Made by a program: the position numbers and the translations under genes. A stretch of 64,000 nt of DNA from Ensifer adhaerens. GTDB lineage: Bacteria; Pseudomonadota; Alphaproteobacteria; Rhizobiales; Rhizobiaceae. Where the stretch lies: contig OCMG01000004.1 in assembly GCA_900215285.1 (NCBI GenBank), forward strand, positions 3,146,001-3,210,000. Direction: 5' to 3'. Shown here in pieces: positions 29,236 through 38,305 of the stretch. The first letter of the stretch is position 1. Each line of letters opens with the position of its first letter. The notes beneath the pieces are model-generated. The model saw only the letters and a list, made by a program, of their open reading frames with translations, did no database searches and had not been told where the DNA came from.

Positions 29236-30759
29236 TCAGAGGTAGCGGAACGCCAGCCGCTTGCCGGTCAGCTTGGCCAGTTGCTGCAGCCGGCCATCGA
29301 CGCGCTCGCCGCTGAAATTGCGCAAGCGGGCCGGAACGACCAGTTCGAGATCGATATCCGGATTGTTCGCGGGCTTTTCGAAGCTGAGATCGGTCACAAC
29401 GCCGGGCATGGCAGCCGAAAACGGATAGACGACGCGCAACAGTCCGCCGAGCAGCTTGGCGAGATCGCGCAGTCGCGGCGTCGCGATCGTCAGCAGTGCG
29501 GCCGTCGATCCATCGTCGCGCAGCCCCTCGTAGCGATAGTAGTTGGCCAGTGCGATATAGGCACGGCCCGGATGGGTGACGCCGGCGAGCGAACTTTGCG
29601 CAATCACGTTCAGCGAATGGATGCCGCGATAGTCGGGATGTGAGCGCCAGCTGACGTCGGCGAGGAAGCAGGCGGCCTGCCGGTAGCGGGCCTCCTCTTC
29701 CGTCTCCTTGATCCCGAAGGCGGGCATAACCTTGTCGGTCCAGGCAACAAGTTCGCGGGCGTGTTCGGGCGAGCGGGCATTGAGAAGCGCCAGCTCTTCC
29801 GTCGCCGCCAGCAGCGGATCCTTCGCGCGCTCTTCATCATCGAGCAGCGAATAGAGGAAACCTTCACGCACGCCGAGCACCGAAAAGACGACCTTGGACG
29901 GCTTCATCACCTTCAGCGTTTCAGCCATGGCGACCGCGCCGTAAGGCAGAAGCGTGCGGCGGTTCTTGGAGATCGTCTGCCAGGCCAGTTCCTTGACGTC
30001 GCGCGTCTCGGCGATATGGGCCAGAAGATCCATCGCCTCGGCAGTCGTGATTTCGTACCCGTGCATCATGTGCAGCGGGTAGTTCGTCAGTTCCATGTGC
30101 AGCTTGGCGAGCGCGCGCCATGTACCGCCGACGGCGTAGAAGGCGCGCCCCTCACCGGCCGAGAGCCAGGTCTCGTCCTTGAGCATCTTGCGGGCGAGCG
30201 TGGTGGCCTTCTCGATCGAGTTGCCGGAAAGATCGGCAAGGCGCAGGCCGCCCAGCGGCAGCGTGATGCCGGAGCCGTAATTGCCGCCCTGGACGTTGAT
30301 CAGCTCCAGCGAGCCGCCGCCGAGATCGCCGACGATGCCATCCGGATTGTGGAAGCCGCTGATGACGCCAAGCGCGGAGAACATCGCTTCTTCCGGACCG
30401 GTGAGCACGCGGATCTGGCAGCCGAGAATGGCTTCAGCCTCATGAATGAACTTGGAGCCGTTGGAGGCTTCGCGTGCGGCAGCGGTCGCGAGCACATACA
30501 TCTTGCGAGCGCGCGCCTGATCCGACAACGCCTTGAAGCGTGTCAGCGCCTTCAGCGCCTTGGCGATGCTCTCCGGCTCCATGCGGCCGGTCGAGGCCAC
30601 GCCGCGTCCGAGCCCGCAGAGCATCTTCTCGTTGAAGAGCACGGCGGGCGATCTGTTCATGCCTTCATAGACGACGATACGGATCGAGTTCGATCCGATA
30701 TCCACGACCGAGACCGGGGCGATGCCGGGCAAGCGCCCCTGTGCGTCAGGTTCTACCAT
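29236..30759 (-). CDS. ppx: Exopolyphosphatase (Ppx/GppA family)
   Basis: Ppx removes phosphate from polyphosphate ends; family members can also hydrolyse pppGpp to ppGpp. The 507-residue protein has the ASKHA fold signatures VSVVDIGSNSIRIVVYEG (residues 16-33), TAAAREASNG, and GIVGDLGGGSLELINV near residue 146, with a C-terminal HD-like helical domain (SHPDYRGIHS). It starts 12 bases after the ppk stop on the same strand, so the two form a polyphosphate synthesis/degradation operon. Confidence 0.95.
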   Translation of the reverse strand: MVEPDAQGRLPGIAPVSVVDIGSNSIRIVVYEGMNRSPAVLFNEKMLCGLGRGVASTGRMEPESIAKALKALTRFKALSDQARARKMYVLATAAAREASNGSKFIHEAEAILGCQIRVLTGPEEAMFSALGVISGFHNPDGIVGDLGGGSLELINVQGGNYGSGITLPLGGLRLADLSGNSIEKATTLARKMLKDETWLSAGEGRAFYAVGGTWRALAKLHMELTNYPLHMMHGYEITTAEAMDLLAHIAETRDVKELAWQTISKNRRTLLPYGAVAMAETLKVMKPSKVVFSVLGVREGFLYSLLDDEERAKDPLLAATEELALLNARSPEHARELVAWTDKVMPAFGIKETEEEARYRQAACFLADVSWRSHPDYRGIHSLNVIAQSSLAGVTHPGRAYIALANYYRYEGLRDDGSTAALLTIATPRLRDLAKLLGGLLRVVYPFSAAMPGVVTDLSFEKPANNPDIDLELVVPARLRNFSGERVDGRLQQLAKLTGKRLAFRYL

Positions 30760-30771
30760 TCTGTCCCAGTA

Positions 30772-32973
30772 TCATTTTCGTACCGGCTTCCAGCCGGCAA
30801 AAAGTTTCGGCGCCCCGGTGGCCAAAGCCTCACCGCGCCCCGAGAGGCTTGGGTTGGTCATGAAGTATTGTTGCGCGTTGAAAGGCTCTTCGCCTTCGCC
30901 CACGTCAACACGCCGCGAGGTTCCGTCTTCCAGTATCTCGTAGCTCTGCTGGTTGTCCATCAAGTTCGCCAGCATGATCTGGGAAAGAACCTGCTCATGC
31001 ACAGTCTTGTTGTGCAACGGCACCAGTGTTTCGACGCGACGATCGAGGTTGCGCGGCATCATGTCGGCCGAGCCTATATAGACACGCGCCTTTTCGGACG
31101 GCAGGCCGTGACCGTTGCCGAAGCAGAAGATACGGCTGTGTTCAAGGAAGCGGCCGACGATCGACTTGACGCGGATATTGTCCGACAGGCCCGGCACCTG
31201 CGGGCGCAGGCAGCAGATGCCGCGGATGACCAGTTCCACCGGAACGCCGGCCTGGCTGGCGCGGTAGAGTGCATCGATGATCTCGGGATCGACCAGCGAA
31301 TTCATCTTCATCCAGATCGCCGCCGGACGTCCGGCCCTGGCGTGTTCCGTCTCTTCGGCGATCAGCTGCAACACACGCGGGCGCAGCGTCGTCGGCGACA
31401 TCGCGATCTTCATCCCCTCTTCCGGCTCGCCATAGCCGGTGATGAAGTTGAAGATATTGGCCATGTCGTGCCCGATGACCGGGTTGCAGGTGAAGAAGGA
31501 CAGATCTGTGTAAATCTTCGCCGTGACCGGGTGATAGTTGCCGGTGCCAAGGTGGCAATAGGTGCGCAGCCTCCCCTCTTCGCGCCGCACGACCATGGAC
31601 ATCTTGGCATGCGTCTTCAGTTCGATGAAGCCGAAGACGACCTGCACGCCGGCGCGCTCAAGGTCGCGGGCCCAGCGGATATTGGCTTCCTCGTCGAAGC
31701 GCGCCTTCAGTTCGACCAGCGCGGTGACCGACTTTCCGGCCTCTGCCGCATCGATCAGCGCGCGCACGATGGGGCTGTCGTTGGAGGTGCGGTAGAGCGT
31801 CTGCTTGATCGCCAGCACGTCCGGATCGCGGGCGGCCTGCAGCAGGAACTGCACGACGACGTCGAAGCTCTCGTAAGGGTGATGGACGATCATGTCCTTC
31901 TCGCGGATCGCCGCAAGGCAATCGCCGCCATGATCGCGGACACGTTCCGGGAAGCGCGGATTGTAAGGCTGGAAAAGCAGATCCTCGCGCGGCGTCTTAC
32001 AGATCTCCGACATCGTGTTGAGCGCGAGCAGGCCCGGCAGGACGGCGACGCGATTGTCCGGAACGTTGAGTTCCTGCACGACGAACTTGCGCAGACTGTC
32101 CGGCATTTCCGAGTCCGTCTCGATTCGGATCACCGAACCTCTGCGGCGGCGCTTCAGCGCGGTTTCGAAGAAGCGCACCAGGTCTTCGGCCTCTTCCTCG
32201 ACTTCGATATCGCTGTCTCGGATGATGCGGAACGTGCCGTAGCCGCGCACCTCATAGCCCGGGAAGAGCTTTCCCGTGTGAAGGCTGACGACATCTTCCA
32301 GCGTGATGTAGCGGATCGTGTTGCCGGCGTCCGGCAGACGGATGAAGCGCGGAAGCGCAACGGGCAGCCTCAAGAGTGCCGTCATCGGCTCGCGGCCGGT
32401 CTTGCTTTCCAGCTGCAGGCCGATGGAGAAGCCGAGGTTCGGGATGAATGGGAATGGATGCGCCGGGTCGATGGAAAGCGGCGTCAGCACCGGGAAGATG
32501 GACTGGTAGAATTCTTCGCCGAGCCAGGTGATATCCTCCTGCGCGAGCGCAGACGGGCGGACGATCAGGATATCTTCGCGGGCGAGGTTCTGCTGCAGGA
32601 CGGCGAGCGCTGCCTGCTGCTCCATCTGCAGATTGTCGATCTCGTGCAGGATGGCGTCGAGCTGCTCGGATGGCGTCTTGCCGTCCGGCGTTCGCATAGC
32701 GATGTTCTGGCGGACCTGACCTTCGAGGCCGGCGACACGCACCATGAAGAATTCATCGAGGTTGGTCGCAGAGATCGACAGGAAGCGAACCCGTTCCAGA
32801 AGCGGGTGGGCGTTGTTCAGGGTCTCTTCGAGGACACGGCGATTGAACTGCAGCCAGGAAAACTCGCGGTTGACGAAACGCTCCGGCTTCTCAAACCACT
32901 CCTCGCCCGGCGAGGGCATGACCTCTTCCTCTTGAGGTTCAATGACGTCCGCTGCAGGCGCCGAAGTATCCAT
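30772..32973 (-). CDS. ppk: Polyphosphate kinase 1
   Basis: PPK1 builds polyphosphate from ATP and is also found in the RNA degradosome. The 733-residue enzyme has the N-terminal [17 protein letters not shown], the catalytic PLD-like core with [17 protein letters not shown] (the His of THAK is the autophosphorylated residue by family alignment), [19 protein letters not shown], and a second HxK-like site in [18 protein letters not shown]. An extra ~25-residue acidic leader precedes the conserved part. It is co-transcribed with ppx. A candidate Pho box at 33029-33046 sits 56 bases upstream. Confidence 0.97.
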   Translation of the reverse strand: MDTSAPAADVIEPQEEEVMPSPGEEWFEKPERFVNREFSWLQFNRRVLEETLNNAHPLLERVRFLSISATNLDEFFMVRVAGLEGQVRQNIAMRTPDGKTPSEQLDAILHEIDNLQMEQQAALAVLQQNLAREDILIVRPSALAQEDITWLGEEFYQSIFPVLTPLSIDPAHPFPFIPNLGFSIGLQLESKTGREPMTALLRLPVALPRFIRLPDAGNTIRYITLEDVVSLHTGKLFPGYEVRGYGTFRIIRDSDIEVEEEAEDLVRFFETALKRRRRGSVIRIETDSEMPDSLRKFVVQELNVPDNRVAVLPGLLALNTMSEICKTPREDLLFQPYNPRFPERVRDHGGDCLAAIREKDMIVHHPYESFDVVVQFLLQAARDPDVLAIKQTLYRTSNDSPIVRALIDAAEAGKSVTALVELKARFDEEANIRWARDLERAGVQVVFGFIELKTHAKMSMVVRREEGRLRTYCHLGTGNYHPVTAKIYTDLSFFTCNPVIGHDMANIFNFITGYGEPEEGMKIAMSPTTLRPRVLQLIAEETEHARAGRPAAIWMKMNSLVDPEIIDALYRASQAGVPVELVIRGICCLRPQVPGLSDNIRVKSIVGRFLEHSRIFCFGNGHGLPSEKARVYIGSADMMPRNLDRRVETLVPLHNKTVHEQVLSQIMLANLMDNQQSYEILEDGTSRRVDVGEGEEPFNAQQYFMTNPSLSGRGEALATGAPKLFAGWKPVRK

Positions 32974-33028
32974 GGGGTCAGAAGTCCTCGCATTTCAAGC
33001 CACTGTCCTGCGGCCGTATTACAATTTG

Positions 33029-33046
33029 ACGACGGATTCGTGACAG
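33029..33046 (-). promoter_or_regulatory. Candidate Pho box upstream of ppk
   Basis: Read on the minus strand the site is CTGTCAC-GAAT-CCGTCGT: a perfect CTGTCAY half, a four-base A/T-rich spacer and a second half matching five of seven positions. It lies 56 bases before the ppk ATG and directly after the hdaA stop. PhoB control of ppk is known in several proteobacteria; here it is inferred. Confidence 0.45.
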
Positions 33047-33757
33047 TCAATCAGAATCCCTGTCATCCTCCTCCTCGAAGGCCGAGAGAACTTCGGCGAC
33101 CAGCGCGCGATTGATCTTGGTCCGCCGCGACAAGGCCAGCCTGTCGAGCGTATCGACGATGCGGCGCGCGGCCTCCGTCGAACGCTCCATCCGGGCCGCG
33201 ATATAGGCGATCAGCTTGTCTTCCACGACAATCTGCCTGTCGGAAAACAGCTTCATCAGAACCTCGGCCAGAAGCTCCTCGTCCGGCTCGCCGATTTCGA
33301 CGACGGTCGCCGCCTTCAGGCGGGACTTCAGGTCGGCAAGCGATACGTCCCAGACCAATGGCGATGTTCGGGCCGTCATCAACAGCGAGGTACCGTTTTC
33401 GCGCACGGAGTTGATGACGTGGAACAGTTCGGTGTCGTCGAAGGGGCGACGGTCCACGTCTTCGAAGAGAACTGGGTGTCTGGCCGCCTGCATCGCGGCG
33501 TCGGAGCCGACCGTCGCGTCGATGCTCACGGCCCGCGCATTCTCGCGCCAGATGCTGGCAAGATGCGACTTGCCGCAGCCAACCGGGCCGACGAGGATGA
33601 CGACCGGCGACGGCCAGTTGGGCCAGCCATCGACGATGCGGACCGCAGCCTTCAGAGGATCGGCCACGCGCAGGTCATCGCGCGAGGTCTGCTCCTCGAT
33701 CGGGAATTCCAACGGCAATTGATGATCACCGGCATTACGCGCCATAACACTCTTCAT
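33047..33757 (-). CDS. hdaA: DnaA inactivator homologue HdaA
   Basis: HdaA works with the DNA-polymerase clamp to trigger ATP hydrolysis by DnaA and prevent re-initiation of replication. The protein of about 236 residues has a DnaA-like AAA+ domain with P-loop GPVGCGKSHL, Walker B-like PVLFEDVDRRPFDD, and the sensor region MTARTSP. A clamp-binding motif QLPLEF lies at residues 13-18, as required for function. The start is uncertain: ATG 33757, ATG 33745, or GTG 33775, which would overlap the upstream permease stop by four bases. It is part of the leftward run from 35465. Confidence 0.9.
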   Translation of the reverse strand: MKSVMARNAGDHQLPLEFPIEEQTSRDDLRVADPLKAAVRIVDGWPNWPSPVVILVGPVGCGKSHLASIWRENARAVSIDATVGSDAAMQAARHPVLFEDVDRRPFDDTELFHVINSVRENGTSLLMTARTSPLVWDVSLADLKSRLKAATVVEIGEPDEELLAEVLMKLFSDRQIVVEDKLIAYIAARMERSTEAARRIVDTLDRLALSRRTKINRALVAEVLSAFEEEDDRDSD

Positions 33758-33771
33758 CCCTGGCGGCCGGT

Positions 33772-34911
33772 TCACTCGACCGGCTTGTCCCTGCTGATTT
33801 GCGCCGCATGGTGCAGGTCGCGCAATTGATGCTGGTCGCCGTAATATAGGTCGCTGTCAAGATAGCGCGAAATGGCGAAGCGGACGAGTACGCCGATGGC
33901 GGCAGACACCGGAACGGCCACCAGCAGGCCCACGAAGCCGAACAGCAGGCCGAAGGCAAACAGAGCGAACATCAGCCAGACCGGATGCAAGCCCACGCGG
34001 TGCCCGACGAGGCGCGGTTGCAGGACGTTCCCTTCAAGAAACTGGCCGGACAGGAAGACGAGCGCAACAAGGCCAATCCACAGATAATCAGGCCAGAACT
34101 GGACGATGGCGAGGCCAACCGCCAGTATCAAGCCGACCGTTGAGCCGATATAGGGAATGAAACTGATCGCCCCGGCGAAGAGACCGATCAACAGGCCGAA
34201 ATTGAGCCCCGTCAATGCAAGGCCGGTGCCGTAGTAAAGGCCGAGCACAAGGCACAGAGTGCCCTGCCCGCGCACGAAACCGGCAATCGTGACATCCATT
34301 TCGGAGGCCAGCGTGCGCACGGTGTGTACATGGTCGCGCGGCACGAGGTTGTCGATCCAGGCGACCATGCGATCCCAGTCGAGCAGCAGGTAGAAGGCGA
34401 CGACAGGCGTGACCACAAGCAGCGACACGACATCAACGATCGCCTTGCCCGAATTCCAGATCTGCTCGAACAGCGTGGCAAGGAACTTGGTACCCTCGCC
34501 CAGGATCGAGGAGAAATTATCCTTGAGCGCGCCGATCTGATCGCGGGCCCAGCTGGGCAGCATGTCGGGGCTTGCCTTGGTGACGAGTTGCTGAAGCGAG
34601 GTGATATAACCCGGCAGGTCCTTCAGGAACTGATTGAACTGGCTCGCCAGCAACGGCACGACGATGACCAGCACCAGCGCGAAGAAGAAGACGAACAGAA
34701 TGAGGATGACCACTGTGGCCATCAGCCGCGACAGCCCGCGCCGCTCAAACCAGTCGGCCACCGGATCAAGGAAATAGGCCAGCGCCATGCCGGCCACGAA
34801 GGGCAGCAGGATGGAGCTGAAGACCGTGAGAAAGATCACAAGGAACAAGAGCCCGACCAGCCAGAAAGCAAGCTGTCGCTTGAGGTTGTGCGAGCTGAGT
34901 TTTCTGATCAT
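33772..34911 (-). CDS. AI-2E family transporter (PerM-like permease)
   Basis: The 379-residue inner-membrane protein belongs to the AI-2E/PerM family, with about eight membrane segments: a pair at residues 14-50, one near 65-88, a hydrophilic loop rich in helices, and a cluster in the second half that includes LAVGLAIVQFWPDYLWIGLVALVFL. The family motif FIPYIGSTVGLILAVG is present near residue 260. Substrates range from AI-2 to sodium/proton exchange, so none is assigned. It precedes hdaA with a 14-base gap and follows the CDP-alcohol transferase gene by 17 bases, suggesting one transcript. Confidence 0.9.
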   Translation of the reverse strand: MIRKLSSHNLKRQLAFWLVGLLFLVIFLTVFSSILLPFVAGMALAYFLDPVADWFERRGLSRLMATVVILILFVFFFALVLVIVVPLLASQFNQFLKDLPGYITSLQQLVTKASPDMLPSWARDQIGALKDNFSSILGEGTKFLATLFEQIWNSGKAIVDVVSLLVVTPVVAFYLLLDWDRMVAWIDNLVPRDHVHTVRTLASEMDVTIAGFVRGQGTLCLVLGLYYGTGLALTGLNFGLLIGLFAGAISFIPYIGSTVGLILAVGLAIVQFWPDYLWIGLVALVFLSGQFLEGNVLQPRLVGHRVGLHPVWLMFALFAFGLLFGFVGLLVAVPVSAAIGVLVRFAISRYLDSDLYYGDQHQLRDLHHAAQISRDKPVE

Positions 34912-34928
34912 CAAGTCCGTCCGCAGCG

Positions 34929-35465
34929 CTACTTCGATCCGGCCATATGCCGCATCCAGACGACGAGATAGGATGCACCGGAAGCCAAGGTCAAGAGCGC
35001 GGTGAAATACAGTAAAATTGTGACCGCGACGTCGAGGCCAAGATTGAAAGCCTGATCGCTCAGAACCGTGACAATCAGCATGATCTGGAAGGCCGTGTTG
35101 GCCTTGGACACCATCAACGGCGCGACCTTGATCGGATTGCCCATCAAGGTCGAAATCATGAAAGCACCGACAATGAGGGCGTCGCGGGTCACGGCAAGGA
35201 AAACGATCCAGTCGGGGATGATGTCCAGCCACGCGAGCATGACAAAGACGGAAACCATCAGCAGCTTGTCGGCCACGGGGTCCATCCAGGCGCCGAGTTC
35301 CGTTTGAAGATCGAATTTTCGCGCAATCATTCCGTCGATCGCATCGGAAAGGCCGGCGAACAGGAAGATGTAAAAGGCCAGGCGCATGTCCCCGTGCAGC
35401 AGGCAATAGAGGACCAGTGGCACGCTGAGCAGCCGGGCAATCGTGATCATGTTGGCGATGTTCAT
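34929..35465 (-). CDS. CDP-alcohol phosphatidyltransferase (PgsA-like paralogue)
   Basis: The 178-residue membrane enzyme has the CDP-alcohol signature D-G-x2-A-R-x8-G-x3-D-x3-D: Asp41, Asp44, Gly45, Ala48, Arg49, Gly58, Asp62 and Asp66, with about six membrane segments. It is similar to phosphatidylglycerophosphate synthase but shorter and distinct from the pgsA gene at 47293-47880, so its lipid head group acceptor is unsure. The ATG at 35465 starts the family sequence. It is the first gene of the leftward run and is divergent from purM. Confidence 0.88.
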   Translation of the reverse strand: MNIANMITIARLLSVPLVLYCLLHGDMRLAFYIFLFAGLSDAIDGMIARKFDLQTELGAWMDPVADKLLMVSVFVMLAWLDIIPDWIVFLAVTRDALIVGAFMISTLMGNPIKVAPLMVSKANTAFQIMLIVTVLSDQAFNLGLDVAVTILLYFTALLTLASGASYLVVWMRHMAGSK

Positions 35466-35646
35466 GGACGCGCTCCGCCGCATCGGCTGTTCCCGGATCC
35501 CTACTTCGTGTGCCAAGGGGATAAATCCAAGTACAGAGCTTGCGTTAATTGGTGAAAATCGGCCCTGCGGCCCCGATCCGTCTTGCATATCGGGGGGCGT
35601 CATGCGAATGGCGGGCCTATACCGGAAATCGCAGCGGAGATCGCTC

Positions 35647-36720
35647 ATGAGCGCGGATGGACGCAACGGACTGACCTATAGCGATGCGGGCGTCGATATC
35701 GATGCCGGCAACCTGATGGTCGAGAAGATCAAGCCTGCCGTGCGCTCGACACGCCGGCCGGGCGCCGATGGCGAGATCGGTGGCTTCGGCGGCCTCTTCG
35801 ACCTCAAGGCTGCGGGCTTCAAGGACCCGGTTCTGGTCGCCGCCAATGACGGCGTCGGAACCAAGCTGAAGATCGCGATCGACGCGGATTTCCATGACAC
35901 GGTTGGCATCGACCTCGTCGCCATGTGCGTCAACGATCTGGTCGTCCAGGGTGCCGAACCGCTCTTCTTCCTCGACTATTTCGCCACCGGCAAGCTCGAT
36001 CCAGACCAGGGTGCGGCCATCGTCAAGGGCATTGCCGAAGGCTGCGTCATGTCCGGCTGCGCGCTGATCGGCGGCGAGACGGCGGAAATGCCGGGCATGT
36101 ATTCAAAGGGCGATTACGACCTTGCCGGCTTTGCGGTGGGTGCCGCCGAGCGCGGCCAGTTGCTGCCGTCCGAAGAAGTGTCAGAAGGCGACATGATCCT
36201 CGGCCTCTCCTCCTCCGGGGTCCACTCGAACGGTTTCTCGCTGGTGCGCAAGATCGTCGAGATTTCCGGCCTCTCCTATGATGCGCCCGCTCCGTTTGCG
36301 CCGGAAAAGAAGCTCGGCGAAGCACTGCTGACCCCGACGCGCATCTATGTGAAGCCGCTTTTGAAGGCGATCCGCGAGACGGGCGCTATCAAGGCGCTTG
36401 CCCACATCACCGGCGGCGGCTTCCCGGAAAACATTCCGCGCGTGCTGCCGAAGCATCTGGCTGCCGAGATCGATCTGGCCTCCGTCAAGGCGCCGGCCGT
36501 GTTCTCCTGGCTCGCCAAGACCGGCGGCGTCGCGCCGAACGAAATGCTGCGCACCTTCAACTGCGGCGTCGGGATGATTGCCGTCGTCTCGCCGGACAAG
36601 GCCGATCAGGTTGCCGCCGTACTGGAGGCCGAAGGTGAGACCGTGTTCCGCCTCGGCTGCATGGTTGCCCGTGCCGAAGGCGCGCATGGCACGGTCTACA
36701 AGGGTTCGCTCACGCTATGA
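35647..36720 (+). CDS. purM: Phosphoribosylformylglycinamidine cyclo-ligase (AIR synthetase)
   Basis: PurM closes the imidazole ring in purine synthesis (FGAM to AIR, using ATP). The 357-residue protein begins [15 protein letters not shown] and has [11 protein letters not shown], the [15 protein letters not shown] signature and [16 protein letters not shown]. Its length is typical. The ATG at 35647 is used; an ATG at 35605 would add 14 unconserved residues. purN follows with an ATGA overlap, so steps 5 and 3 of the pathway are translated together. Confidence 0.98.
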   Translation: MSADGRNGLTYSDAGVDIDAGNLMVEKIKPAVRSTRRPGADGEIGGFGGLFDLKAAGFKDPVLVAANDGVGTKLKIAIDADFHDTVGIDLVAMCVNDLVVQGAEPLFFLDYFATGKLDPDQGAAIVKGIAEGCVMSGCALIGGETAEMPGMYSKGDYDLAGFAVGAAERGQLLPSEEVSEGDMILGLSSSGVHSNGFSLVRKIVEISGLSYDAPAPFAPEKKLGEALLTPTRIYVKPLLKAIRETGAIKALAHITGGGFPENIPRVLPKHLAAEIDLASVKAPAVFSWLAKTGGVAPNEMLRTFNCGVGMIAVVSPDKADQVAAVLEAEGETVFRLGCMVARAEGAHGTVYKGSLTL

Positions 36721-37343
36721 CGGGCCGGCGCAAGCGCGTTGTCGTCTTCATCTCCGGCGGCGGATCGAACATGGTCGCGCTGGCGGAAGCGGCGCGTTCG
36801 GGTGATTATCCGGCCGAAATCGTGGCTGTGATTTCCGACAAGTCGGATGCGGGCGGGCTTGCCAAGGCTCAGAGCATGGGGATTGCGACCTACGCCTTCC
36901 AGCGGCGCGATTATGACAGCAAGGCCGCACATGAGGGGGCAATCCTTTCCAAACTTGCCGAGATCGCACCGGACATCATCTGCCTTGCGGGCTACATGCG
37001 GCTGCTCTCCGGCGCGTTCATACGGCCCTATGAGGGGCGCATCCTCAATATCCACCCCTCCCTGCTGCCGCTTTTTCCGGGTCTGCATACGCATCAGCGG
37101 GCGATTGATGCCGGCATGAAGGTGGCTGGATGCACGGTGCATCTCGTGACCGAAGGGATGGATGAGGGTCCTGTCCTGGGGCAGGCGGTTGTACCGGTTC
37201 TTGGCCACGACACGGCCGATGCGCTGGCCGCGCGCGTGCTCAAGCAGGAGCATCGCATCTATCGCCAGGTGCTCGCCGCTTTCGCGAAAGGCATCCTCCC
37301 AGGCGGTACGGACGAGGCGCAAAGCGTCCTTTCGCTCGGCTGA
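36717..37343 (+). CDS. purN: Phosphoribosylglycinamide formyltransferase
   Basis: PurN moves a formyl group from 10-formyl-THF to GAR in purine synthesis. The 208-residue protein has the phosphate loop [12 protein letters not shown] at residues 11-22, the catalytic Asn/His in [15 protein letters not shown], and the catalytic Asp in [13 protein letters not shown]. It is coupled to purM by ATGA. A non-homologous purT could replace it in some bacteria, but this sequence is plainly the folate-dependent enzyme. Confidence 0.98.
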   Translation: MTGRRKRVVVFISGGGSNMVALAEAARSGDYPAEIVAVISDKSDAGGLAKAQSMGIATYAFQRRDYDSKAAHEGAILSKLAEIAPDIICLAGYMRLLSGAFIRPYEGRILNIHPSLLPLFPGLHTHQRAIDAGMKVAGCTVHLVTEGMDEGPVLGQAVVPVLGHDTADALAARVLKQEHRIYRQVLAAFAKGILPGGTDEAQSVLSLG

Positions 37344-37369
37344 GATTTCTGCCCCCCGCGTCATCCTGC

Positions 37370-37394
37370 GGAACAATCGCTGTCCCCCGCCGTT
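37370..37394 (+). promoter_or_regulatory. EcfG/RpoE2-type general stress promoter of the BON-domain gene
   Basis: GGAAC at 37370-37374, a 16-base spacer and CGTT at 37391-37394 match the alphaproteobacterial EcfG (PhyR-dependent) consensus exactly. The predicted transcript start near 37401 leaves a short leader with GGAAGGAG before the ATG at 37421. A stem TTCCGTT-CGAA-AACGGAA at 37393-37410 overlaps the -10 and the start region. Confidence 0.75.
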
Positions 37395-37420
37395 CCGTTC
37401 GAAAACGGAAGGAGACGGCC

Positions 37421-37705
37421 ATGACACACGAACCTCCGATCACCCACGACGGCTTGCCGGAGCATACCCATATCCAGAAGACCAAGGACGCGCTGCTTGA
37501 GACGAAAGTCGCCGGGGCGCTTGCCACCACACCCGACGTGCATTCGCTCGACATTTCAGTCGCGGCGCAAAGCGGCGTCGTTCACCTCAGCGGGTCGGCG
37601 CCCGACCAGCGGCAGATCGACAAGGCGCGCGAGGTGGCGCAATCGGTTGATGGTGTCGAGCGCGTGGTGTCGCGGCTCGCGGTCGGCCGCATGGGCCAGC
37701 ACTGA
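37421..37705 (+). CDS. BON domain protein
   Basis: The 94-residue protein has one BON domain at residues 20-90 (KTKDALLETKVAGALATTPD, then VHLSGSAPDQRQIDKAREVA and VDGVERVVSRLAV). BON domains bind membranes or lipids and are common in stress-protection proteins such as OsmY. No signal peptide is seen, so it is probably cytoplasmic. The strong ribosome site GGAAGGAG and the EcfG-type promoter upstream suggest stress induction. It is convergent with the NudK-like gene, whose stop is adjacent. Confidence 0.88.
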   Translation: MTHEPPITHDGLPEHTHIQKTKDALLETKVAGALATTPDVHSLDISVAAQSGVVHLSGSAPDQRQIDKAREVAQSVDGVERVVSRLAVGRMGQH

Positions 37706-38305
37706 TCAACCGGCCTGCAGCATCGCGCGGTTCATCACAGCCCATTGCAGCAGGATGATTGTCTTGGCATCGAAAATGCGACCTTCGCCGATCATGGCAA
37801 AGGCGTCGTCCAGCGAAAGCTGAACGACTTCGATATCCTCGTGCTCGTCTGCAAGGCCTCCGCCGGCGGCTTCGCGCGAAGACGCGTCGATCAATCCGAC
37901 GAAAAGGTGAACCTCCTCGGCCAGCGCGCCCGGCGAACCGAACATGGAGAACAGCGGGTAGGCTTTCGTGACGCGGTATCCCGTTTCCTCGAAGGCTTCG
38001 CGGCGTACGGCCTCTTCCGGCTGGTCTTCGTCTAGGAGGCCAGCTGCGGCTTCCAACACAAAGGCATCGCGGCCGAGAAAGAAGGTCGCCGTGCGAAACT
38101 GGCGTACGAGAACCACAAGGTCGCGCACCGGATCGTAGAGAAGGATCGCAGCTGCAGAACCGTGATCGACAACCTCGCGCGCCAGCTGAACGGTTTCCCC
38201 GTCAGACCGGGTATATTCTATCGTTAGATCGTAGAGATCGTTCCAACCCTTGAAGGCATGCGTGTTTCGGATGATGCGCGCGCCAGCTTTCTTGAAAAAC
38301 GTCAT
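37706..38305 (-). CDS. NudK-like NUDIX hydrolase (GDP-mannose pyrophosphatase type)
   Basis: The 199-residue protein has the NUDIX box AGLLDEDQPEEAVRREAFEETGY-like motif at about residues 93-114, in the spacing of E. coli NudK (GLLDNDEP-type insertion, then REAxEETGY), and NudK-like FRTATFFLGRDAF and MFGSPGALAEE. It is expected to hydrolyse GDP-mannose or related NDP-sugars or ADP-ribose. The ATG at 38305 overlaps the stop of the molybdopterin oxidoreductase gene (ATGA), so the two are translated together; a Met five codons upstream is possible but would run further into that gene. Confidence 0.9.
   Translation of the reverse strand: MTFFKKAGARIIRNTHAFKGWNDLYDLTIEYTRSDGETVQLAREVVDHGSAAAILLYDPVRDLVVLVRQFRTATFFLGRDAFVLEAAAGLLDEDQPEEAVRREAFEETGYRVTKAYPLFSMFGSPGALAEEVHLFVGLIDASSREAAGGGLADEHEDIEVVQLSLDDAFAMIGEGRIFDAKTIILLQWAVMNRAMLQAG

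Noticed and set aside
29761..33114. Very long open frame (1117 codons) on the + strand opposite ppx and ppk
   Set aside because: It is a mirror of the high-GC codons of two well-supported genes on the other strand; its translation has no domain and is rich in His/Arg/Asp as expected for such shadows. The same applies to + strand frames at 11681-13666, 17701-19827 and 23801-25849.
37393..37410. TTCCGTT-CGAA-AACGGAA hairpin next to the BON gene ribosome site as an RNA thermometer
   Set aside because: The EcfG-type -10 box is inside the 5' arm, so the transcript would start near or within the loop and the hairpin would not exist in the RNA.
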